This document shows, one piece after another, positions 11,696 to 23,300 of a DNA stretch of 64,000 bases. The first letter of the stretch is position 1. Every line of letters starts with the position of its first letter. The stretch lies in contig OU015528.1 of the NCBI GenBank assembly GCA_907165065.1, positions 20,598,015-20,662,014 on the forward strand, in the 5' to 3' direction. The stretch comes from Caprimulgus europaeus (Eukaryota > Chordata > Aves > Caprimulgiformes > Caprimulgidae). A program made the translations under genes and the position numbers. Under the pieces are notes generated by a model. It saw nothing but the letters and a program-made list of their open reading frames with translations, ran no database searches and was not told the origin of the DNA.

Positions 11696-13508
11696 AATTC
11701 TCCAATATGTCCACGTCTTGTTGAATGGCAGCACAGCCTTCTGGTGGGGATCATTTCTGCAATAGAGAAAATTCTGTACTCAGCATTTGAAAAATAGAAC
11801 TGTGTACAACCACAGAGCCAATAAAATGCAAAAATCTCTCTTTGGAATTATATACAATTGTTTGGCAACATGCTTAAATGTCTTAAGCACGCGCTCAGAT
11901 TGTGTTCTGCATCACTAGTGCAAAACTTAATATGTTCATGACAGTATTTCAGTTTGTAATATAACCTTAAATTCATCTCACCAGCCATCCACAAATGTCC
12001 TTCTTCAGTGTGATTCCATGGAACAGGAAGATGGATGGTGAACCTAAATCAGAAAGTCAAAGACAACCTGTTTTAATACACCAATGACACCTGTAGATAC
12101 TACTGTAATAAAGAAACCACCTACCTGAATTTCTGTTTGGGACTGAAGGAAAAGAAATGTGATAGTCTGATAGGCTGATAGTTTGATGGATTTATGGAAG
12201 CAAAGAAAGTCAATCCGTTTTTCCATTTTACTCCTGTAAAGTCCAATGTCTAGCTGAGGCAGAATATCTTTAAAGGATTCTTTATTCACATTTCACCAGA
12301 TCTTCACTGTCTCTGAAATACCTTCCAGTCCATTGTGCAACAGGAACTAAATAATTCCTCTGTATTTTGGGACAGCAGAGCAATTTCCCATTTTGAACTG
12401 AGGCCAATTTAACACGTAGCAGATAACAATGAAAACATTCACTTCAGTCAATTAAGTAGTAGTGTTCAAGATGATTTCTGTAAGCAGCTGGAGATCATCT
12501 AATAGGATCTAATTTGTTTCTTTCTTCTAGATTTTTGAAAGGGTGTTTAGTAATCTTCTTGCTTTAATCTTTGTCAAGTTACTAGTGTCAACTTATTGTA
12601 ATAAACAAAATTACTTTCTAGTCTAGAACACTGTTTCTATTAGACAAACAAAATAATTTAGGTTTGGTTTTGGTTTTGGGGGTTTTGGGTTTTTTTTTTT
12701 TTAAATAAGATATTCTGAGAGTTCAAATAGTGTCTCTGAATTAATTCTAATGAACTAGTGTATTTGAAACTGAACACTTAGGGGTTTAGTTGCCCCTGAC
12801 TCCATTTTTAGCCAGTTTAGAAAGAAAGACTTGCCTCCACAGCAACTTAACTCCCTCCAATATGAATTTTTCCTGAAAGAAGCTTGTCTTTACCATTGAC
12901 TGTAGAGAAAGATTAGGACTCCTACAGAAAGATCTAGTTCGCTTTAATCCTGTTGAAATTGGGTTTTTCATGCATTCTGTATTGCTGCATGATATTAGTG
13001 GTATCTGGATGAAATGAGGACCTTTATATACATTTCATATACATACATATAGAATCTTTTTTGTTAAACTTATAGAGCTTCTTGTCTTTTTCTCCATTTT
13101 TTTGTCGTCTTCTTACTTGAATTCATGACACTTCCTGTCTGTCAAATTCATTGAATTTGTCCATGTTTTTGGAGACCCAGAAGCAGTACCTAAGCAGATT
13201 CAGAAACATACAAGTAATGTCTACAAACACACACACATGCATAATGGAAATCCCCACAATGTCAGTTCTGCAGGCAATCGAAAAACATCCCAAAGATAGG
13301 ATAACTTGTCACATCTACAGAGGACATTTTTTTCCCCCTTAATTTTAGCTACATTGAAAATATGAGTCCCATCACCATTTTAGAAACATTATTTAAATAT
13401 TTTAGAATCCAGATGACTCACTAAAAGGAAAAAAAAATACCCCATATTAACCCAGTTTGAATTATCTTTTCAAATAAATCTTATCTGACTTTTGGTGTAA
13501 GTTTCACA
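11696..13508. other. Gene-free AT-rich DNA
   Basis: No supportable gene. A G/T-rich tract with repeated TTTTGG units ending in a T run lies at about 12661-12702. The open frames (60-81 codons) are short and without recognisable domains. Confidence 0.55.
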
Positions 13509-13769
13509 GAAATGGCTTCAAGGTGTGCCAGGGGAGATTTAGATTGGATACTATGAAAAACTCCTTCACTGAAAGTGGAGTCAGGCATTGGAACAGGCTA
13601 CTCAGGGAAGTGGTAGAGTCACCTTCCCTGGTGGTATTTAAAAGACAGGTAGATGAAGCGCTTAGGGACATGGTTTAGAGGTGGAATTGGTAGTGTTAGG
13701 TTTATGGTTGGACTCTGTGATCTTAAAGGTCTTTTCCTACCACTACAATCCTTTGATTCTGTGAATCTG
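13509..13769 (+). mobile_element. CR1 LINE 3' fragment, plus strand
   Basis: The sequence follows the end of CR1 ORF2 (GGCTTCAAGGTGTGCCAGGG near the start, GGAACAGGCTACTCAGGGAA in the middle, then GCTTAGGGACATGGTTTAG) and the 3' UTR with CTTAAAGGTCTTTTCCTACC. It ends in degenerate ATTCTGTGAAT terminal repeats. The GGGACATGGTTTAG stop context groups it with the element at 19872 and separates it from the cluster at 10480. Several in-frame stops show it is dead. Only the last ~260 bp are present. Confidence 0.9.
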
Positions 13770-14271
13770 TATGTTATTTATTTTCTTAGACTAGGGTTTA
13801 AATGTTTTGCCCCACTGAAATAGTGAAAAATGGCCATGAACCCAGAGTAACCTGGTGTGGGCCATTTAGAAGGTATTACAAAACAGTATGTGTATCACTA
13901 TTGCTGGCCAGTAATTGGACCTTAACAAAAAATGCAAAACATTTCCTATAAATATTGATTCAGTTTCAATATCTGAGGGCAATAATAGGAGCTACAAATA
14001 CATTCCAATGAATAATAGATTAAAAAATAGCATCTTGCCTCATTTAATCATTTTTCCCTTGAGCAAAAAATAATCACACTTTTGAAATCCTAATCTTTCT
14101 TGCCTATTTGAAGAAGAATTATTTAATCCACAAGCATAGTGATCTTCTAATTTATTTTCTTTTCTAAACTAGGAGGACTGTTCTAGACAAAGTCCCAGAA
14201 TTCAGAATTCTGTAATGCTATGGTAAGCTTTCCTACATCTCCTTGTAAAAATAATAACTCATTTTTATACC
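13770..14271. other. Gene-free DNA, nothing recognised
   Basis: Unique-looking AT-rich sequence between a CR1 fragment and the pentanucleotide array. No open frame of note. Confidence 0.55.
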
Positions 14272-14566
14272 ATAATATAATATAATAAATATAATATAAT
14301 ATAATATAATATAATATAATATAATATAATATAATATAATATAATATAATATAATATAATATAATATAATATAATATAATATAATATAATATAATATAAT
14401 ATAATATAATATAATATAATATAATATAATATAATATAATATAATATAATATAATATAATATAATATAATATAATATAATATAATATAATATAATATAAT
14501 ATAATATAATATAATATAATAAATATAATATAATTAATATAATATTAAAATATATTTAATATTTTC
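14272..14566. repeat. (ATAAT)n pentanucleotide microsatellite
   Basis: Three ATAAT units, an AAAT interruption, then 46 perfect ATAAT units (230 bp, 14291-14520), another AAAT interruption, and a decaying AT-rich tail with AATAT-like units. The array contains only A and T, so it should melt easily and be prone to replication slippage. Purity over 46 units implies recent expansion. The copy number in the assembly may not be exact. Confidence 0.97.
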
Positions 14567-17500
14567 AAAAATTCTCCTGATGTGGAGTTGCTGTTGCTGT
14601 CTTTTAACAAAATACTGAATAAGAATCATCTATGCTACATAACTGGAAAATATTCTTGCCATAGACATAGGCAAACATACAAAATTTAAGAACAATTTTT
14701 CTTTTACAATGACCTCTATCATACAGGCACTCTGTAATAATAGTCAAACTATTTTCGCATATGGTGAGAAGCTTTATTTATCAAATGAAAATGTCAGTGT
14801 AATTGTTCATTCATGTAATAATTCTGCTTTCAAGGATACCAATTTGTAGGCTAGTCCTGTCACTACCTACATGTCCAAGGAGTCATTTGCTCTGTCAGTC
14901 TTAAAATTTTCATTCCTACATTTCAAATCTCTTAAAGATCTCACACACTGTACTTACCTACTACAATGACAGAGGAAAACAATTTCATGTAGCTTGGGGA
15001 AAATTTTCAGAGCCTGACACACTTCCATGGTGGGGCCAGATGAGATTTTAAGGGAATATTTGCCTGTGGGGAATAGAAATCTCTGCCTGATGCCTTTGTG
15101 CATCTTCCCTACAGAGCACATTCTGATGAGCCTTATCTGTCAAAACATGCCAAGTTGAGTATATTTGTCTTCAGCCTAAGTTAGTGACTCCTATTTTTTT
15201 AAATATCCATCCAGAAACTGGGTCCTACTTCTGTAACATGTATTGGTTTAATAATCCTTTCACATTATTCCCTTTAACTGCTTTAAATTATGTATTTATC
15301 TTTGCTTTTATTAAGAGATTATGTGAATATGATGTCAAATTAAAATAGCTTTAGATCTTTCTAACTAGTCCTGAAAAGCAGACCTAAAATGGCATTGTAG
15401 CATGTCAGCTACAATGCCATTTTCATATTCAAGTACCGATGAGAACATCTAATGCCTGAAGATAAACACCTTTGTTTAGTGAATTCTCTTATGCAGTCAT
15501 ATAGCATAAAATATTAACCCACTTTAACAAAGTTTTTATTCAATCTCACATTTCTCCCTCATTTAGCTCAAGAGGTATGGCCCAAAAAGCTTCTGTCCAA
15601 TGAGAAGAATGACATAAATATTGGTTTACAGATTTAGCTATGAAACACTATGGCACACATTCACAAGTGCACACACAGTACCAGCCTATGCCTGACTCCA
15701 CTCTAAATGATCGGGTCTGGTGAGCTGATGGGCCTTTTCTGGGCAAACAGTTCAGGTTTAAATACTTCTGGCTGCAGTGAGCAAGAAAACAGAAGCAGTA
15801 TATATACCGGACAACTGCATTTATGATCTTCCTGAGTTTTTAGCAGAATACAAGGAAGAGGTATGTCAGTTCATTAATTATACTTTAAAGTCTGAAACCA
15901 GTTAGCTACTCTTAAGGTTAAAAGTCAAAAGAAGGCAGACTGGATGATAGGGGAAACAATATGCTTCTACAAAATAAAGGTAAGAGATAAGAATATAAAG
16001 AGGTAATATAAGAGGATTTGCTCAATCAACTATACAAAATTGATGACCTTTTTTCCAAAGAAACAGAGAGACCCCTAAGCTGTTACTAGTTAACACAGGG
16101 AAGATGATAGCATCCAAAATGAATGTGTATTTTCTCTGTTGTTCATTTTTTGCAATGTGTCCAGGAGTAATGACAACTATGGCTCTAATAAGCAATTGCA
16201 TTTAGGTGAATAAATTACTATCTCAAAAGGAGAGGTAAAGGTAAACTTATGAGAAATACTAGCCATTCCTGTGAGAAAGACAATAAAAGGTAACTCAGTG
16301 GAAGGATACCCAGGGAGTATGAAAATAAAAATATATAACCCACTCTACTCATGTATGAATGTGAATGTATGTGTGTAACTGTACATGAATGTCCTTTCTG
16401 GATATCATGTTTATTCTGCTCTTTTGAATACTGTTGTCAAATTGGTATTAGATTAGAGTACTGGTACTGTTGACTTGGATCAGCATCATAACGCATATCT
16501 ATATGCATTGATTTTGGATGCTATATATCTCCTTGTATCTCAGCATTATGTACTATTTATTTTTTAATTTTCTATTAATAAACTGTCCATTGTGAAAGGT
16601 ACAACACTAATCTTCCTATAAATTTTGCATTATCTCAGGGCATTATCAATCTATCTATTGACATTTGAAATAATGTGTCAATAAAGAAAAATAAAAGAGA
16701 AATTTATATGAAAAAATGCATACTTAACCAGCAGAAAACATTAGTAAAATATTTTTGCATTTACAGTGGAAGCAAAAAAGCTTGAAACAGATTATTTGTT
16801 CACCACTAACGACAAGCACTTCCTGAATTAGTGTGCAACACATATGAGCAATCTTCACCAAGCAAAATAACAATAGATGCATAGTAATTACGTTAGAGCA
16901 ATGCAGACATTATTTAGGAAGGTAGAACTTGGGGTGCATCTATGCGGGCTGGAAGAGACACAACTCTGAAATCCAAGGGATTGCATATACATGTGAGTGC
17001 GTGCATGTGCACAGCCACACACAGACATGCATGCTCTAGCATTTGCAAGAAATATCCTGAATTTTTCATGAATGTCGCACAAAGAGAGAGTAGACTATTA
17101 CTTTCAGCTAAGATGCCTGCAAAGAATACAACATCAGTTCAAAAATTATATATTGCCTACTAAGAAAATAAAGAAACATTCTATAGGAATAAAATATTTG
17201 TAATTGTGTTTTAAAATATTTGCAAATGATTAAGTATTGCATACCCCAATTTATCATCTGTGTGTTTTACTGTAATTCATTTGGGCCATATCTTTTCTTC
17301 ATTACTTTTAAGCTTTTCAGCTCATTAATTTCCTATCTAATTATATCTAATTACTCATTCACAGCAGTATACCTAATTGTCAAGAACTAGCAAATTTGTA
17401 CTGTCAAATGTTCTGAGAACATGTTCAATAAAGAAAATTATTTCACTTTGTTTAAACCCCATCCTATTAATTTAGCAAAAACCTGGACCAATATTTTCTA

Positions 17501-19288
17501 TTCTAGAAATATAATATTATTATCTTAAAGCCCTCTTATTGTCTTAAGATCTCATTTTAATTTATGGAAAATAAGTAAACAACAGGACATTTGTCCTTGA
17601 TCAGAATGAACAAATGTTTTATCAGAGTCTATTCAAAGTTAAGACCACAAATAGCTGAACTTTTTGAGAAGCAAGCTCAAATCAACATCTGTTCTCCGAT
17701 ATCTGTTCTATATCTAAGAAGAAAACATACTGGCTATACCTGGCACTTTTAAGATTTGCATTGTCTTTGTTTCTAAGCTGTTACACATTGTTTCAATTTT
17801 TTTTTGTTTCTTTTTGGTCTAAAGGAGGGTTAGGATGGTTTTCAACTTACCACAATTTTGCTGGTTTCTCTCCAGAGAGAGGCATACATTCAGGTCATTT
17901 ATTGAGTTGAAGATCATTTAGTTAAATCTTATTCTGAAGAGGGAGGGAACTAATTTAAATAGAAACTTGGTATTATATACATCATTGGTAAATGGACTCT
18001 GTAAAGTTACAGAAAATGCTTCTATTGCAACAAAATCTATACTAACTTTTTGTTTAAATATGTTGTCAGACATAGGGACAATTTTTCACAGCCCACACAT
18101 TGATCATGAACTTGCAAATCCTAAAATCTTTATTGACTTCACTAAGAGCATGCAAGCCATTCTTTTCCATTGGAAGACAGAGCACGGTTCTTCCAAGAAT
18201 TTGTCTGATGAGGAAAGCAAAAGTTTGTTATCCCTACTTCCTTAAAGGAGGTTTACATCTTGTAAGCCTATAGAGGCACAGATTAGTCGCTGCAGCTGGT
18301 TGAAATCTGGATGGAAGGCAAATTCAAAGGCTTGTATTTGCTGAGTTTTGAATGTTTTGCTACCTCATATCAAATCTTGGAAGCATTTGGTCCATCTTGA
18401 TGTAGTTTCTAAATTAGATTTGTATATTTAGGCTTTATTTCTGTTAGATGAAAAAAAAAAACCAACATACTAATGTAATGGTTTGCATCTGGAAGTCTGG
18501 AAATAAAGGGCACAGCCTACTCTCAGCTACAGTGATGCAGCTGCATTGGAATTGCAGAATAATAGAATTGCAACAGTTAGCAGGAAGCAAGAGGACTTTC
18601 TTATCACAATTCTTTGACATTCTGGCTGAAAGCCCAAAGAAAGATATCCAGAAAGACCTCACAGTTAAATCAGGCTCCATTTGACATACCTCCTAGAAGG
18701 ATCTTGGGAAAAGGATAAGCTATCCCCTATAGATACAGATTTTCATCCAATGTGTATAGATGATGAAATCAGTACTTAAGAATGGAATTTTCCCAGTTGT
18801 ATCTCAAACAATATTAACCTTCCTTTTGGTCAGTTAGGCTGTTGGTTTATTTTCAAGCAGAACATGCTTACATTAACCCAGTAAAAGCCAAAAACTTGAG
18901 AAAAATTATTGAAAAGTCCTTTAGAAAGCTTAATATGCAAACATCTTTATGACCCAACTGGTTACTGTCAGAGGATGTTTTCCAAAACAGGCTTGGCCAG
19001 AGAAAGAGGCTTTCCATCTGTCTGAGGAACTGCTACCTCTAAAAATAGCAAAGGGAAAGAGGGAAATAGATTATAATGTGTGTTGCTGATGGCATCTCAA
19101 ATTTCAATATATGAAAATTGCCTTTTATCCATTTCCATGACTTCAAAGCAGGGATCAGACTTTAGAAGAGGGATACAGTTGTCTGAATATAAGCACTGTC
19201 ACAATTTGAGCTGCTCTGCATCTTATCATCTAGCCACCAGATTTTGCTCAAAAAAATCAAGATTCTGATGAAGGTCCTTGTGTCATAT
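14567..19288. other. Gene-free AT-rich DNA
   Basis: No supportable gene. A perfect hairpin at 15386-15423 is listed separately. A frame of 92 codons at 17967-18245 and paired opposite-strand frames of 78 codons at 18444-18684 show no recognised domain. Overlapping sense and antisense frames of similar length are typical of chance. Confidence 0.5.
15386..15423. repeat. Perfect 16-bp inverted repeat (hairpin)
   Basis: Left arm AAAATGGCATTGTAGC at 15386-15401, six-base spacer ATGTCA, right arm the exact reverse complement at 15408-15423. Pairing stops abruptly at both outer ends. The stem is perfect but only 38 nt in all, too short for an ordinary miRNA precursor. It could be a cruciform-forming site or a palindromic duplication scar. 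Confidence 0.9.
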
Positions 19289-19366
19289 TTTCCAGTCCCA
19301 TGCAGATATCTGAGATACCTAAAATGGTTTAAGAAACCCATGTTTTGGCAACTGAATCCTACCCTA
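19289..19366 (+). repeat. Unrecognised interspersed repeat, copy A
   Basis: Shares an ordered series of blocks with 58822-58895: CCAGTCCCATGCAGAT, then AGAT.ACCT, then TAAAATGG, then TGTTT.GGCAACTGAA (in copy B GTTTAGGTAACAGAA). The order and spacing argue for two diverged copies of one dispersed element rather than chance. I do not recognise the family; an old LTR or MITE is possible. Homology may extend upstream. Confidence 0.45.
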
Positions 19367-19871
19367 AGTGTTTATCAGCTAGCATTCTGCCGTACATTTG
19401 TTATTTGAAGAACAAGTTTGCTCCTAAAAGTAATTGTATCCTGTGACAACATTAGAAAACTTCCAAACAAGAATTCTGAAGGAATGAGGCCACTTGTGGA
19501 TGTCACCACTAAGAAAAATGTTATAACAATTATTCTAATAATATGTTGTAGGGAGACTATGGATGGTCAGAGAACAGAAAGTCAGCAAGAGGCTTTGCTA
19601 ATTTTTTTGTTACAGAGATTCCACAGTCCAGGCTGTAATTAAGGCTTGGCAGACTCCCAAGCCCATCACCATATGCCCATATTGCTGCCTGTAAGACATA
19701 CAGTGGGGTTTATTAGCATATTCTTAACAGCAGTTCAAATTTTAGTTACCACTGTGGCACTTGTATTTGGGTCCCTGTTAGGAAGGGTCCTAGTCTGAAT
19801 TGTCTGCCCCTTGTCAGCCACATAATAACATTATCTTGGTTAGTCCTGACATAGACAGATCCCTTGTATTT
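19367..19871. other. Gene-free DNA
   Basis: No gene recognised. It is slightly less AT-rich near 19640-19800, without an identifiable repeat. A 74-codon frame at 19418-19642 has no recognisable domain. Confidence 0.5.
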
Positions 19872-20399
19872 GGCGCGGTGAGGCTGTACCTTGAGTACTG
19901 TGTTCAGTTTTGAGCCCCCCAATATAAGAGGAATGTCGAGGCTCTGTAGTGTCCAAAGGCAATAAAGCTGGTGAAGGGCTTGGAGAACAAGCCTTATGAG
20001 GAGTGGCTGAAGGAGCTGGGATTGTTTAGGCTGAAGAAGGGGGAACTGAGGGGAGACCTTGTCACTGTCTACAACTACCCGAAGGGAGGTTGTAGAGAGG
20101 TGGGTGTTGGTCTCTTCTCCCAGTTAACAGGTGACAAAATGAAAGGAAATGGCTACAAGTTGCACCAGGGGAGGTTTAGGTAAGATATTAGGAAAAATTT
20201 CTTCACTGAAAGGGTAGTCAAACATTGGAACAGGCTGCCCAGAGAAGTGGTGGAGTCATCATCCCTCGAGGTATTTAAAAGACGAGTAGATGAAGTGTTT
20301 AGGGACATGGTTTAGAAATGGGATTGGTAGGGATAGGTTAATGGCTGGATTTGATGATCTTAAAGGTGTCTTGCAACCACTATGATTCTATGATTCTAT
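19872..20399 (+). mobile_element. CR1 LINE 3' half-kilobase, plus strand
   Basis: Follows CR1 ORF2 from the RLYLEYCVQF-like segment near 19880, through [20 protein letters not shown] (about 19974-20031), [24 protein letters not shown] near 20150-20183, and the [12 protein letters not shown]-equivalent near 20225. It then continues into a GTTTAGGGACATGGTTTAG stop region and the 3' UTR. It ends in three ATTCTATG-type terminal repeats at 20399. The element is 5'-truncated within ORF2 and carries in-frame stops and frameshifts, so it is a dead copy. It is the best preserved of the ATGGTTTAG-type copies here. Confidence 0.95.
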
Positions 20400-23300
20400 C
20401 CTGTTATTTCTACAGGTTTGTAAACCTAGTAACATAGACAAAGCTTCTCTTATATTCAGTGGTTCTGCTAAAATCTTGACCTATTTTCCTAGGGGACCTC
20501 ACAACTCTGTGATCAAACAACTAGTATGAAAAATATTAGACAAGGAAGAAGATCCTTCTTGTTCTCTGTACAAAATGAAAAGAGCTGATGGTTTATGGGA
20601 GATAGCTAGTGATTCAGAACAAGAAAAATTTCAGGTTTCCTTTTTCTTACCATTCCCCAAGTAACATGGAAATTATCAAAAAGCCAACAGAATGAGAAAA
20701 CCAAGATTACCAAGCAACAACCACTCTTGATGACAGGTGGTGGAAGCTTTAAACATAAATTTATAACTTTATAATGTTAAGTGATTTTCACATTAACAGT
20801 TTATCATTCTGTCTCTCATCAGAATATGTTAAAGAATGCAACAGGAAAAAGATGCTATGTCAAACAGTGGGGTAACATTTTCAGTGTTCCTAGCAATACT
20901 ACAGAATGATATTATCACAGGAGAATTTGTCTGTAAAATGGGAGCGTTAAGTTTTGTTCTTTCAAGGGGCGTTGTGAGACTCCTCATTGATTACGCTAGC
21001 TACCCAAGGATGAAATAGAACTGTGTTCCTTCAAAAGTCTGCATTCTTCTATACGTTTACCAAACCAAATGGACAACACTGCTCTGTCTTTGCAGTCCAA
21101 CATAATTATCAGTGGCAGACTGGATTAGAAGGGTGTCTGAAAGTGTTAGTAAATGAGCACTCACTGTAATACTGCAGTCTCCTCGGAATTTTAGAGCCCC
21201 ACTGAATTAAAAAGGATAATTAACTCATCTCTAAATGACTGAAAATCCTTAGGACAACATAGGGTTTTGTTTTATTCCTTTAACTCCTACTGTGTGACTA
21301 CAGCAGTAAACATTTTGATTCTGGACTTTTTTACAAATTTAGCATGTAAGCAGGAACAGTTGCACACATATATAAAACACTTTCTTTGATGTATAGAAGA
21401 CCAGTGTCATTGTTTGTATGTTTCAGAAGCACTGCTCACATCTGTATTTCCCAGTGAAACAATCTATAATTTACTATTTCTGGTGACTTTTATCCCTCCA
21501 AGGAGTTTGTTCAAAGATTTTCTATGTAAGGCAGGATAAAAACACACAGTTGCGATAGTAAATATAATACATTAACTAGCATTTCACATTACATTGAAGG
21601 AAAAATTAAGTCTCAGAGGTGTTTCTGGTATTTGGAATAAATGTTCTCATCACTTTTTGACATGGGATTACTCCTTTGGGTCTCCTTTTCAGAACATCAT
21701 TTCTTATTATAGTGCAGTGGTGATGGTAAATATCCTATAGTGTGCGTATGCTCCTCTACAAATGCCTGAAGGAGTTTAAGTACTGGCTTGTTAATGTCAT
21801 ACAGTATATCCACCACAACTCTTCTGTAGAATTCTCAAGTTTCTTCCCTCTCAAAAGACTAGAATCCATATATTATGTCATTTTGTAGAAAGAATAAAAG
21901 AATCTATTTGTTACAGACAGTTCATTTGGCTGAGCACTAAACAGAAACCAGAAGTGTGAATTATAAAACTAATTGGAATGTGGAGCCTACTCAATAAGCA
22001 CACTGAAAGCTACAAAGCAGCAAGCTAAGCCTCTGCCCAATATCAGCAAGCCTCTACTCCACATCCATGACCAACAGGGTTCACAAAAGGAATGGTAAAT
22101 TGCAAGATAAGTCTATTAACTTATGTTAGATATGTGAGGCTACAGAATCCCAGGGAGATGATACAGCAGCACAAATTGTTAAGGTATAGGCCCAGTTGTG
22201 AAGGAGTAAGAGCTGGGAGAAAATTCTAAATCATGTTCAGTATGACAGACAGGACAACTCTGCATCTCTGAGCTCCAGTGCCTCCAAAAAACACATGCAG
22301 AAAGACTTTCCCATTACAATTAATGCAAATTACTGACAGTCTGATTGCAGAAATGAGCATTTGGAAACAAGACTTCTTCAATTTCTGGACTTCATTTCAG
22401 CTGACATGTTTAGTTGTGAAGAGGTAGGAATCTAGAAAAGAATACTGTGGTTCTTCCCACTAGACTGCAAAAAAAGTGGAATCCTATATAAAGTAAAAAC
22501 TAATTCTGATTGTCTGTGGGTCAGATACTTAGCATGCATAAAATGGTGTCAAATCAATCTGGATAGGACTCCAAGACAAGCAGAAAGTCTGACTTTTAAT
22601 ATCAGATGAAAAAAGTACAATTAATGGTGTATTGAGAAGGATGTTATTAGTACAACACAACTTGTTGAATCCTCAAAGCTGTCTACTAGATTAACAACCA
22701 AATGATAAATTAATACTCAGTACCTATGACCTTTGAGAAAAAGTGAGAAGTAAAAATATTTTTCTTAATTTTTTACATACTGCTTGATTTAATATCCCAA
22801 CCAATATTAAATACTCTCTGGGAATTTGAACACCTGAAAATATAAAGAAAATGGCATCAACCTTTAGAAGCCCATCAACTTATTAAAATGGATTTTGTTC
22901 TTTCAAAACATAGATTTGAATCAACATTTCTATTTGCTGTATCTTTTAGTTTGCAAGCTATTCCATTGCAACAATGTCCCTGTATTAATGAACATAATTT
23001 TTCGTGTTATGGGCATCACAATAACACAAGTCATATAAATATTTCTAAATGTAATGAAAAACTGTACAGTGATTATATACTTCAAATTACATTGGAAGTT
23101 GATAATTATTAGTGTAACTGTTAATCCAGGGTGTATAAAATTCAACATGTGTTTCAAGTATGCTTCTTTGTCTTCTGCGTTGTTGATGAGTTTCTTTCAT
23201 AAAAACTCAGAGGAATTGTGCTGTTCATTGGGAATGAAGAACAGATGTGTGTAATGAGTGTCTGGGGTGAGATGGAAATCTGTGCAGCTATATATTACAC

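Noticed and set aside
16888-17163. Cys/His-rich short frames (for example SVCGCAHARTHMYM)
   Set aside because: Produced by a GTGCATG-type low-complexity stretch read on both strands; spacing does not match a zinc finger.
18444-18684. Opposed 78-codon frames on both strands and a possible CR1 end near 18545
   Set aside because: Mirror-image frames are a composition effect, and the CAGAATAATAGAATTGC text does not continue into CR1 sequence.
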